From positions 1 to 11,640 of the forward strand of contig DATKLX010000204.1 of assembly GCA_035542155.1 (NCBI GenBank): 11,640 nucleotides of DNA, in the 5' to 3' direction. Positions 5,362 through 11,640 of this stretch are shown here, piece after piece. A program made the position numbers and the translations under genes. The stretch comes from DATKLX01 sp035542155. GTDB taxonomy: Bacteria > Chloroflexota > Anaerolineae > Anaerolineales > Anaerolineaceae. The first letter of the stretch is position 1. Every line of letters starts with the position of its first letter. Under the pieces are notes generated by a model that was not told the DNA's origin, searched no databases, and worked only from the letters and a program-made list of their open reading frames with translations.

Positions 5362-7311
5362 TTATTTTTTACATCCCGGCCCCATGTCGAAGGCTTCCAG
5401 GTTCCACAGCCCCGAGCGGGTGGTTGGGTCGAGCGTGTACCCGCAGAAATCCGTCCGCGCCGCTCCCACCCAGACCATCTGGTAGAGCGGGAGGACCGGC
5501 AGGTCGTTGGCGAAGATCTCCTCGGCCTTGTACTGGCTCTGCGCATACCCGCCGGTCCCGGGTAGGGCGCGCAGCGCCGGGATGCAGGCCTGGTCAAACT
5601 CCGGGTTGGCGTATCCGATCACGTTTGCCCCGATCCATTTATTCGCCGCGGTGGGGATGCTGCTGCTCAGGTAGAGCGAGCAGGGCGGAACCGCAGCGCT
5701 GTTCCAGGAGAACTGCACCAGGTCGAAAGCTCGCCCGAACACCGGCCCCTGCGGACCGGCCGCGAACAGATCCGCCGGGCTGTAGTACTTCACGTTGACC
5801 TGGATGCCGCACTCCGCCAGGGTCGAAGCGATAAATGCGCTGATCTCCTTGCGCAGTGGGGCCTCCGTGGTCCAGTAGTCGATCACGAAGGGAGTCCCAT
5901 CCTGTACGCCCTGGATCCCCTGGGCCGTGCGCGGGGTTGCCGCGTTGCCGTCCTGGTCTTTCCACCCGGCCTGGTCCAGCAAGGCGCGCCCCGCATTCTG
6001 GTCGAAGGCGTACTTCTTGACGTTCGGATCGAGGAGCGGGTGGCCCGGCGGGAGATATGTGTTCGGGATCCCGGCCTGGGTGGGAAAATATTTTTTGGAG
6101 ATCTTATCGCGGTTGATGCACTGCGCCACCGCCTGGCGAGTGCGTGGATCGCCAAACCAGTTCGGGCGCAGAGTCGCGCCGGGGGCCGGCGAGTCGTACG
6201 CAGCCGGCCGGATTCCAAAATCGAGGTGTTCCCAGTCCGGACTGAGCGCGAAGGCAGGCTGGATCTGTTTGGCCGCGACCATCTCGTTAATGCGCTGGAC
6301 CTGGCCTTCCAGGCTGGTGTTCTGGTCGAGCACGTCGCAGACGCCGGCCTGGAGAGCGCTCAGGTTGGCGTCCCCGTTGCTTTCCAGGAAGCGAAAGACC
6401 AGGTTATCGAAGCGGGGCAGACCCTCTTTGGCGCGGAAGTAGGCCGGGTTCTTGCGCAGGGAGATGTGGTCGCCCTTGACCCATTCTGTAATCACGTACG
6501 GCCCCCACCCCAGGGGTTTCAACGCCGCGTCGTCCCCGGTCCCAAGCTGCGCCGCGGGAATTTTGCCGTAGGCGTGCTGCGGCAGGGGGATCCACAGGTT
6601 CGACTGGTACCCCGGGTCCAGGAAACCGGGCTTGCCCACCCATTCCACCGTGTTGTTGTCGATCGCCTTGTAAGAGGCGGTCCGGTCGATCTTATATTTG
6701 TCCACCGGTGTTTCCGGATCGGCGGCGACCTGGAACGAATAGACCGAATCGGCCGCCGTCAGCGGCGCCCCGTCCGACCAGGTCAGCCCGTCGAGCAGCT
6801 TAAAGGAGACCTTGAGCTGGTCCATCAGCAGCTCGCTCTGGCCGTCGTAGGTGACCGCGCAGTCGGTGGAATTGCACCCACTCGGGTACACCCGCGTCCC
6901 CTCGCCCAACTCCGCCAGGTTGCCGTCCGCATCGACCACCTCGTCCCCGGCCTTTACCCCCACCGGCGCCAGGGCAGCGTCGCCATCTTTGAGGCTGGGA
7001 ATCTTTTGCACGATCACCGCCTGCGGCGTGTAATTGCGCAGGTCGATCGGACCATCGTAAATCGCTTCCAGCACGCTCCAGGTCGCCGCGGTCGCGCTGC
7101 GGTACAGGTACAGCGAATCGGGCTCGGCTCCCAGGCAGACCACGAGGGTCCTGGGGGCAGCGGTGGGGGTCAGGGTGGGTTGGGGCGGTACGGCTTCAGT
7201 CGCTTTGACCGCTGGGGTCGGCGTATTCCCGACTGGCGCGGTCCCCTGGCAGGCCGCCAGCGCGAAAACGGCCAGGGAGAAGATCATCAGAATGGAAAAT
7301 CGACGGGACAA
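5362..7311 (-). CDS. ABC transporter substrate-binding lipoprotein, SBP_bac_5 family, canonical order (SBP2)
   Basis: A 649-residue extracytoplasmic lipoprotein, first gene of the transporter locus. I place the start at TTG 7311: GGAG lies 7 nt upstream, and the product opens with a classic lipoprotein signal (MSRRFSILMIFSLAVFALAAC, lipid Cys21). An in-frame TTG at 7341 has no Shine-Dalgarno sequence and overlaps a TATAAT box; ATG 7287 is a weaker alternative. A Pro/Thr-rich linker (about 22-54) follows. Landmarks come in the normal order: LTWSDGAPLTAADSV near 176, GWGPY 268-272, FDNLVFRFL 301, LQAGVCD 320-326, DPRTRQAVAQCINRDKI 388-404, and a late TTRSGLWNLEAF segment. Ten cysteines remain in the mature protein (59, 146, 151, 325, 398, 501, 544, 576, 623, 647), an unusually high and even number that suggests disulfides. 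An insert around 100-160 (GDEVVDADGNLAELGEG, CNSTDC) is not typical. The ligand is unknown; a peptide or other small polar solute is likely. Confidence 0.9.
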   Translation of the reverse strand: MSRRFSILMIFSLAVFALAACQGTAPVGNTPTPAVKATEAVPPQPTLTPTAAPRTLVVCLGAEPDSLYLYRSATAATWSVLEAIYDGPIDLRNYTPQAVIVQKIPSLKDGDAALAPVGVKAGDEVVDADGNLAELGEGTRVYPSGCNSTDCAVTYDGQSELLMDQLKVSFKLLDGLTWSDGAPLTAADSVYSFQVAADPETPVDKYKIDRTASYKAIDNNTVEWVGKPGFLDPGYQSNLWIPLPQHAYGKIPAAQLGTGDDAALKPLGWGPYVITEWVKGDHISLRKNPAYFRAKEGLPRFDNLVFRFLESNGDANLSALQAGVCDVLDQNTSLEGQVQRINEMVAAKQIQPAFALSPDWEHLDFGIRPAAYDSPAPGATLRPNWFGDPRTRQAVAQCINRDKISKKYFPTQAGIPNTYLPPGHPLLDPNVKKYAFDQNAGRALLDQAGWKDQDGNAATPRTAQGIQGVQDGTPFVIDYWTTEAPLRKEISAFIASTLAECGIQVNVKYYSPADLFAAGPQGPVFGRAFDLVQFSWNSAAVPPCSLYLSSSIPTAANKWIGANVIGYANPEFDQACIPALRALPGTGGYAQSQYKAEEIFANDLPVLPLYQMVWVGAARTDFCGYTLDPTTRSGLWNLEAFDMGPGCKK

Positions 7312-7340
7312 ATTGAGACTCCGTAAACGTTGGTCAGCCA

Positions 7341-7371
7341 ATTATAACGTAGGGGTCGACCTGCGTGTCGA
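7341..7371 (-). promoter_or_regulatory. Possible promoter for the SBP2-dppD-dppF operon
   Basis: A perfect TATAAT lies at 7341-7346 on the minus strand. The best -35 is TCGACA (7366-7371), 5 of 6 consensus bases but with a long 19-bp spacer, and it falls inside palindromic repeat copy B. Transcription would start near 7334, giving a leader of about 23 nt that contains the GGAG before the TTG start. This also argues against the in-frame TTG at 7341, which overlaps the -10. Confidence 0.4.
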
Positions 7372-7374
7372 CCC
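7349..7374. repeat. Palindromic repeat copy B
   Basis: GGGTCGAC (7353-7360) and GTCGACCC (7367-7374) form an 8-bp stem around CTGCGT. The string TAGGGGTCGACCTGC (7350-7364) matches copy A (336-350) at all but two positions. The trailing GTGTC is shared with copy C when copy C is read on the minus strand. The element abuts the SBP2 promoter. Confidence 0.6.
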
Positions 7375-7385
7375 GTTCTGCGGCC

Positions 7386-7415
7386 GGTAGGCAGACACCC
7401 GGGTCTGCCCCTACC
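7386..7415. repeat. Palindromic repeat copy C (inverted relative to B)
   Basis: GGTAGGCAGAC (7386-7396) pairs with GTCTGCCCCTACC (7403-7415), leaving two bulged C. On the minus strand it reads GGTAGGGGCAGACCCGG then GTGTCTGCC, which aligns with copies A and B in the TAGGGG start, the GACC centre and the trailing GTGTC. It lies 28 bp downstream of the rsgA stop. There is no U-tract, so it is not a clear terminator. Confidence 0.55.
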
Positions 7416-7442
7416 ATGCCCTGGTCGACCGGGAGGGCCAAC

Positions 7443-8360
7443 CTACCCCTCTTCCTCCCCGTACCGCAACCGCAGGTAAGACCGGTAACGCTCCGGGTGG
7501 ATCGCGCCCTCCTCGACGGCCTGGCGCACCGCGCAGCCCGGCTCATCGCGGTGGGTGCAGTCGTTGAACTGGCAGGCTGCCACCCGCGAGCGCAGCTCCG
7601 GAAAATACCCGTCCAGTTCCTCGGGTTGGGTATCCCACAGCGCCAGCGACCTGATCCCCGGCGTGTCGGCTACGAACCCGCCTTCCTCCAGCGGGAACAG
7701 CTCGCGGACCACGGTGGTGTGCCGCCCGCGCCGGCTGGCCTCGCTCGTCTCGCGGACCGCGAGCCCCAGGCCGGGCTGGATCGCGTTCAGCAGGCTTGAT
7801 TTCCCCACCCCGGAGGGCCCGCTGAAGGCGGAGATTTTGCCAACCAGGGCCGCGCGCAGGTCATCCAGCCCGCGCCGTTCCCTGACCGAGGTATACAGCA
7901 CCGGGTACCCCAGGGGAACGTAATGCCCAAAGATCTCACGAGCGCGCTCCATCCCCACCAGGTCCACCTTGTTGGCCACCACCAGCGCAGGCAGCCCCTG
8001 CTTCTCGGCGATGACCAGAAAACGGTCCAGCATGCGCAGGTGCGGCTCGGGATTTGCGCAGGCGAAGAGAAAGATTGCCTGGTCCGGGTTCGCGATCAGC
8101 ACCTGGCGGTACTCGCCTTTGGGGGCGGGCGCTAGGCGCTCCAGGCTCTTCCGGCGGGGAAATACTTCTTCGATGGTCCCCGTCCCATCCGGCTGGAGGT
8201 TGAAGCGCACCCGGTCGCCCATGGCGATGAAGTCGCCCTGGGTCTGGCCGAGCTTGAGCCGCCCGCGCAGCTTGCAGATCACCGCCAGGCCGCCGGAATC
8301 CGGCAGGACGGTGTAAAAACCGGATTGGCAGCGGGTGACCAGGCCTCTGGGGGTCTCCAT
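7443..8360 (-). CDS. rsgA: Small ribosomal subunit biogenesis GTPase RsgA (YjeQ/YloQ)
   Basis: A 305-residue cytoplasmic GTPase acting late in 30S subunit assembly. An N-terminal OB-fold (about 1-70) is followed by a GTPase domain in the circularly permuted order that defines this family: G4 NKVD (130-133), G5 region near 157, G1 GPSGVGKSS (181-189), switch RRGRHTT (210-216) and G3 DTPG (232-235). The C-terminal zinc-binding knuckle has Cys263, Cys268, His270 and Cys276. All expected elements are intact and the length is normal. ATG at 8360 lies 5 nt after the stop of the penicillin-binding protein gene. No strong Shine-Dalgarno sequence is visible, so translation is probably coupled. It is the last gene of the maf operon. 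Confidence is high because permuted G-motifs plus OB-fold plus Zn knuckle are found together only in this family. Confidence 0.97.
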   Translation of the reverse strand: METPRGLVTRCQSGFYTVLPDSGGLAVICKLRGRLKLGQTQGDFIAMGDRVRFNLQPDGTGTIEEVFPRRKSLERLAPAPKGEYRQVLIANPDQAIFLFACANPEPHLRMLDRFLVIAEKQGLPALVVANKVDLVGMERAREIFGHYVPLGYPVLYTSVRERRGLDDLRAALVGKISAFSGPSGVGKSSLLNAIQPGLGLAVRETSEASRRGRHTTVVRELFPLEEGGFVADTPGIRSLALWDTQPEELDGYFPELRSRVAACQFNDCTHRDEPGCAVRQAVEEGAIHPERYRSYLRLRYGEEEG

Positions 8361-8365
8361 CGTGT

Positions 8366-10633
8366 TCAGGGAGTGGTGGTGGAGGTGGGTACCCCCGCCG
8401 GGACCGGCGTACCGACCAGCGTGGGCACCGCGCTCGGGGTGACGTTGGGCTCCGGCGCGGCCACCGAGTAAAAGGTGGTCTCCCAGGGCATCAAAGCGCC
8501 CGGGTCCTGGTTATCGGAGAAATAGAGTTGGACCACGCGGCGGAAGAGCGGCGCGGCGACCAGAGAGCCTTCCCCCGCGTTCTCCAAAATGACCACCACG
8601 GCGATATCACTCTTGCCTGGCTGGTTCGCTGCCGTGTACCCGGCGAACCAGCCGTGTGGATCGGTCGCGGTCTGCGCCGTCCCGGTTTTTCCTGAGACGG
8701 GGATGTCCAGGTTCGCCAGCACGAAGTGCGCGGTGCCCTGCGGCTTTTCCGAATGGACCACGCCATACAGGGCATCCTGGATCACCTTCAGGTTCTCGGG
8801 TGAGACAGGTAGCCTGCCGCGGATCTCGGGTTTGAAGGTATACGCCGCGCTCCCATCCAGGCGGGTGACCTTTTCGACCAACTGCGGGCGGTAGAGCGTG
8901 CCGCCGTTGGCCACCGCGGCGATAAAATCGACCACCTGCAGCGGGGTCACCAGAACATCTCCCTGGCCGATCGCGTCCTGGACTGCCTTGTTCTCGTTCG
9001 CCGGGTCAGGGATTGAGCCGCTGGCCTCAGCCACCTGGTCCAGCCCGGTCGGGCTTCCCAGGCCGAAGGCGCGCGCCATTTTGGTCACGTCAAACTGGTG
9101 CTGCGGATCGCGGTAGAGGGTCAGCCCGATGTGCCAGAACCACGGGTTGCAAGAGCGGATCAACCCGCCCGGCAGGTCCAGCAGCCCGCTTGGCGCCACC
9201 CCAAAGGTGTACGTCCAGTCGTAGAGGGGATAGTCCAGCTCGGTGAAGACGTGCCCGCAGATGTACTCGGAGCTGGGTTTGAACAGCTTGCTTTCCAGAC
9301 CGGATGCCATGGTGACGATTTTGAAGACCGAGCCCAGGGGATACTGGCCCTGAGTAGCCCGGTTGTAAAGAGGGCTATCCGGGTTGGAATAGATCTGCTC
9401 GAGCTCGGCGCTGTTGCGGTTGGCCGGTTGGAACCAGTTCGGGTCGAAAGTCGGGTTGGAAGCGATCGCCAGGATTCGCCCGCTGTTGAGTTCCATCACC
9501 ACCACCGCCCCGCGGTAATTGCCCATCGAGCGCTGGATCTTGAGCTGGAGCTCCTTGTCGAGCGTGGTCACCATCGACTCCGCCGGCTGGGCATCCATCT
9601 GCGCCAGGCGGGTGATCGTCTCCCCCTGGGGGTTGACGACGTACAGCGCGGCTTTGGGCCGCCCGCGCAGGTAGGCTTCCCCCCACTCTTCCAGCCCTGC
9701 CGCCCCGACCATTTCGTCAGGCAGATACCCGTTCGCGCGGTACTCGTCTGCCTTTTCGGCCGGGATCGGCTGGACGTAGCCCACCGCGTGCGCCGCCGCG
9801 CCGTCCTCGTAGTAGCGCGAGCGGAAGGTGTTCATCTGCAGGCCCGGCTCCAGCGATTTCAACAGCTCCAGGTCCGGCTGGACCGCGCCGGCTGAGACCT
9901 CGCCGATGGGCACGTACCAGCTCGGATCGACGCCCGCGTACGCAGCACGCACCTGTTCGGGCGTTTTGCCGGTCAACCCGGCCAGCTCGCTGACCAGGGT
10001 CTGCTCGCTCTGCGGGTCGATTTTTCCGGGGACAACCCCCAGCGCCACCGCGTCGGTGAAGGCTGCCAGGGCATGGCCGTTGCGGTCGTAAATGTTCCCC
10101 CGCGAGGGAGGAATCACATCCAGGAAGAAATGGTTGCCGCCCTTCAGTTGGTCGTGGATCAGCCCATCCTCCCACTGGATCCGCCAGGCATCGTTTTCCA
10201 TCACCAGCTTCATCAGGATCTGGCTCTGCAGGTCGCCGAGGATGCTGGTGTGGTAGGTGACGCGCAGGTTGACCTGCGCGCTGGCCTGGCTGGCCAGCAT
10301 CCCCAACACCTCTCCGTCCAGCGACGCCAGGGTCAGCTCGCGCTCCGCTGCCTGGTAGCGGCGCTGATATTCATCCAGCGGGATAGCGTCACGGGTGACC
10401 GCCGTGGTCAGCGCGTACATTCCCGCGTAATCGTGCTTTTGCCAGGCGGCGAGGAAACCGCTCACGGTTTGCTCCAATGCGGCGGGATCGCGCACCCCAC
10501 TGGAGTTGAATTGGAACGGCGTCGCGCTGGGGTATGGGGCGGCGCCCAGCCCAAACTGCGGCCCGCATGCGGCGAGCAGGATGACCGCGAGCAGGCACAG
10601 GGGCAGGATGCGCTTGATCCCAGAAAAGCTCAT
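8366..10633 (-). CDS. Penicillin-binding transpeptidase (class B, MecA-like N-terminal domain), predicted lipoprotein
   Basis: A 755-residue D,D-transpeptidase that should cross-link peptidoglycan at the outer face of the membrane. ATG at 10633 has GAGGAAA upstream and overlaps the maf stop in an ATGA. The N-terminus is a lipoprotein signal (ILPLCLLAVILLAAC, Cys23), unlike the non-cleaved membrane anchor usual in class B proteins. Residues about 48-160 resemble the NTF2-like MecA N-terminal domain (DAWRIQWEDGLIHDQL at 148-163). PPSRGNIYDRNGHALA (175-190) opens the dimerisation domain. The transpeptidase domain has all three active-site motifs: SVFK (Ser435 nucleophile), SCN (494-496) and KTG (649-651). 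A Pro/Thr/Val-rich tail (728-755) closes the protein. It is not bifunctional, as no glycosyltransferase domain is present. A MecA-like N-terminal domain does not by itself imply beta-lactam resistance. Alternatives are PBP2/PBP3-type elongation or division enzymes. Confidence 0.92.
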   Translation of the reverse strand: MSFSGIKRILPLCLLAVILLAACGPQFGLGAAPYPSATPFQFNSSGVRDPAALEQTVSGFLAAWQKHDYAGMYALTTAVTRDAIPLDEYQRRYQAAERELTLASLDGEVLGMLASQASAQVNLRVTYHTSILGDLQSQILMKLVMENDAWRIQWEDGLIHDQLKGGNHFFLDVIPPSRGNIYDRNGHALAAFTDAVALGVVPGKIDPQSEQTLVSELAGLTGKTPEQVRAAYAGVDPSWYVPIGEVSAGAVQPDLELLKSLEPGLQMNTFRSRYYEDGAAAHAVGYVQPIPAEKADEYRANGYLPDEMVGAAGLEEWGEAYLRGRPKAALYVVNPQGETITRLAQMDAQPAESMVTTLDKELQLKIQRSMGNYRGAVVVMELNSGRILAIASNPTFDPNWFQPANRNSAELEQIYSNPDSPLYNRATQGQYPLGSVFKIVTMASGLESKLFKPSSEYICGHVFTELDYPLYDWTYTFGVAPSGLLDLPGGLIRSCNPWFWHIGLTLYRDPQHQFDVTKMARAFGLGSPTGLDQVAEASGSIPDPANENKAVQDAIGQGDVLVTPLQVVDFIAAVANGGTLYRPQLVEKVTRLDGSAAYTFKPEIRGRLPVSPENLKVIQDALYGVVHSEKPQGTAHFVLANLDIPVSGKTGTAQTATDPHGWFAGYTAANQPGKSDIAVVVILENAGEGSLVAAPLFRRVVQLYFSDNQDPGALMPWETTFYSVAAPEPNVTPSAVPTLVGTPVPAGVPTSTTTP

Positions 10634-11286
10634 TGGATTTCCTCGGGGACCGGGCAGGCGTATTCCAGCCCGGCCTGGCATGCCGCGGGGATGTGACTGC
10701 CCGGCTCAACCCCGGCGCGGCTCAGCAGGTGGCTCAGGAGGCAGAGCGGCAGGCCCATCACGTTGGCGTAACAACCCTGCAGCTTCTCGACCGGGTGGAA
10801 CCCCGCATGCTGGATCGCATACGAGCCAGCCTTGTCCAGCGGATCGCCGCTGTCCACGTAGGCCTGAATTTCGTCCTCCCTATACTCTCGCATCGGCACC
10901 AGGGTGGAGCACAGATCCTTGAACAGCGCTCCATCGCTCTGGCGCAGCAACACCAGGGCCGTGTCCACCTCGTGGACCCGCCCGCGCAGCCGGCGCAGCA
11001 CTTCCACCGCTTCCGCCGGGCTGGACGGCTTTCCCAAAATGCGCCAGCCGTCTTCCACCACGGTCGTGTCCGCCGCCAGCACCAGCCCGGGCGCCTGGCC
11101 CGCTTCCACCAGCCGCTGTGCCGCGGCGCGCGCCTTTTCCTCCGCCAGACGGAGCACATACTCGCGCGGCGCTTCCCCGTCCAGCGGCGTCTCATCCAGA
11201 TCGGCGGGCGCCACCTGGAACTCCCAGCCGGTCAGCCCCAGGAGCTGCTTCCGCCGCGGTGAATTCGATGCAAGATAGAGGATCAT
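10630..11286 (-). CDS. maf: Maf-family nucleoside triphosphate pyrophosphatase, dTTP/UTP (YhdE) type
   Basis: A 218-residue cytoplasmic enzyme expected to hydrolyse dTTP/UTP and modified pyrimidine nucleotides to the monophosphate, a house-cleaning role. The opening YLASNSPRRKQLL is the Maf signature. AADTTVV with KP (ILGKP) forms the catalytic and metal-binding region, and GRVHEVDTA follows. DKAGSYAIQ and YANVMGLPL in the C-terminal third are typical of the YhdE branch rather than the YceF branch. ATG 11286 gives the usual family N-terminus, with GGAG only 3 nt upstream. An in-frame TTG at 11295 has a better-spaced GGAG and would add three residues, so the start is uncertain by that much. 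The stop overlaps the next gene by 4 nt. Maf is a frequent neighbour of cell-wall and shape genes in bacteria, which fits the transpeptidase downstream. Confidence 0.95.
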   Translation of the reverse strand: MILYLASNSPRRKQLLGLTGWEFQVAPADLDETPLDGEAPREYVLRLAEEKARAAAQRLVEAGQAPGLVLAADTTVVEDGWRILGKPSSPAEAVEVLRRLRGRVHEVDTALVLLRQSDGALFKDLCSTLVPMREYREDEIQAYVDSGDPLDKAGSYAIQHAGFHPVEKLQGCYANVMGLPLCLLSHLLSRAGVEPGSHIPAACQAGLEYACPVPEEIQ

Positions 11287-11304
11287 CTTCTCCAAACCAA
11301 CTCC

Positions 11305-11333
11305 ATTCTACCGGGCTCTCAGTCTCCCGGCAA
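11305..11333 (-). promoter_or_regulatory. Possible promoter for the maf operon
   Basis: On the minus strand TTGCCG (11328-11333) and TAGAAT (11305-11310) are separated by 17 bp. The -10 matches consensus at 5 of 6 positions and the -35 at 4 of 6. Transcription would begin near 11298, leaving only 3-12 nt before the candidate starts, so the mRNA would be nearly leaderless. Confidence 0.35.
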
Positions 11334-11357
11334 GGCCGGAAAAGCAGGAAAGAGCAG

Positions 11358-11463
11358 TGAAAACAGTTATCGGCGTCGTCCTGACCTTCCACTAAGGCTG
11401 GCTGCTGTCCGACCCCACCGGCTCCCTCCTGAGCAAGGGCAAACACCTGCGCCAGATGGTCCC
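11358..11463 (+). pseudogene. Degraded coding remnant, unrecognised small protein
   Basis: One plus-strand frame has G or C at the third position of nearly every codon from about 11373 to 11453, as expected of real coding sequence in this genome. It reads VIGVVLTFH, then an in-frame TAA (11394-11396), then GWLLSDPTGSLLSKGKHLRQM. The GC3 pattern fades after about 11460 into AT-richer DNA. No intact start-to-stop gene covers it. This looks like a fragment of a small protein gene broken by a stop and perhaps by an insertion downstream. I do not recognise the family with confidence. Together with the AT-richer 11464-11585, it fills the otherwise gene-free stretch at the right edge. Confidence 0.35.
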
Positions 11464-11499
11464 TTACCTCTGGTTAGATCAAGCTTTTCTCCTTTGTCA

Positions 11500-11519
11500 A
11501 TCCGTCAAAAATGACGGAT
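11500..11519. repeat. Small perfect inverted repeat upstream of the plus-strand gene
   Basis: ATCCGTCA (11500-11507) and TGACGGAT (11512-11519) are exact reverse complements around AAAA. A TTGTCA lies just before it (11494-11499). The element could be an operator or a short hairpin in the leader of the transposase-like gene 67 bp downstream. The function is not determined. Confidence 0.4.
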
Positions 11520-11585
11520 ATGGCTTTCTTAAAGATACTGTTGGCAAACCTGAGAGGGGGTTGTAAGATAAGGTTGGAGGCAGAA

Positions 11586-11640
11586 ATGTGTTTAAAGGTA
11601 CAACCACCCTGGTCGATGCCACCCGAAACGGAACGGATCG
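11586..11640 (+). CDS. Probable transposase, IS1182-like (first 18 residues, cut by window edge)
   Basis: ATG at 11586 is preceded by GGAGG with a 5-nt spacer, a strong ribosome-binding site. The 18 visible residues, MCLKVQPPWSMPPETERI, resemble the N-terminus of IS1182-type transposases, which often begin with a 'L-x-P-Q-P-x-x-P-x-P-E-E-T-x-R-V' pattern. That comparison is from memory and rests on very few residues. Supporting context is the broken coding remnant and base-composition change just upstream, and the plus-strand orientation against an otherwise minus-strand neighbourhood. It could equally be the start of an unrelated gene. Confidence 0.45.
   Translation, partial: MCLKVQPPWSMPPETERI

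Noticed and set aside
6040..7326. 428-codon plus-strand open frame opposite SBP2
   Set aside because: Antisense to a gene with signal peptide and family motifs; the composition is that of a shadow frame and no motif is seen.
7312..7341. SBP2 start at TTG 7341
   Set aside because: No Shine-Dalgarno sequence precedes it and it overlaps a TATAAT box. TTG 7311 has GGAG at 7 nt and begins the signal peptide correctly.
11192..11446. 84-codon minus-strand frame upstream of maf
   Set aside because: It overlaps maf out of frame, has no ribosome-binding site and no recognisable sequence; the opposite strand of the same stretch shows the stronger codon signature.

Overview
This is a GC-rich bacterial window, and every well-supported complete gene lies on the minus strand. 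Alanine/proline/threonine-rich linkers follow the lipoprotein cysteines, short palindromic 'TAGGGG...' repeats sit between genes, and an oligopeptide-type ABC locus adjoins housekeeping genes. These traits point to a Chloroflexota, probably Anaerolineae-like, chromosome. That placement is inferred from style, not from a marker gene.

Layout, in transcription order from the right end: (1) 11296-11640 is a boundary region. It holds a degraded, GC3-rich coding remnant on the plus strand, an AT-richer stretch with a small inverted repeat, and the first 18 codons of what looks like an IS1182-type transposase running off the window. (2) 11286-7443 is a tightly packed housekeeping operon: maf (nucleotide pyrophosphatase), a lipoprotein MecA-like penicillin-binding transpeptidase, and rsgA (ribosome-assembly GTPase). 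The junctions are a 4-nt overlap and a 5-nt gap. (3) 7442-7312 is an intergenic region with two palindromic repeats and a TATAAT box. (4) 7311-1 is a dipeptide/oligopeptide ABC importer locus: a substrate-binding lipoprotein in the usual motif order (SBP2), the DppD-like and DppF-like ATPases overlapping by one base, a second very large substrate-binding lipoprotein (SBP1), a hairpin-rich spacer, and the start of a DppB-like permease cut by the window edge.

The ATPases would energise a permease pair whose first member begins at the left edge. The two lipoproteins would deliver substrates to it, probably with different specificities.

The most interesting object is SBP1 (400-3036). It carries all the landmark motifs of the SBP_bac_5 family once, but in circularly permuted order: the half normally C-terminal comes first, then the half normally N-terminal, then an added beta-rich tail. 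Its neighbour SBP2 has the canonical order and serves as an internal control. Other points are a ~200-nt SBP1 leader with a perfect but orphan Shine-Dalgarno sequence ending a mini-ORF, a perfect 26-bp hairpin before the permease gene, and a three-copy palindromic repeat family whose arms differ but stay paired. I found no tRNA, rRNA, CRISPR array, toxin-antitoxin pair or defence system.
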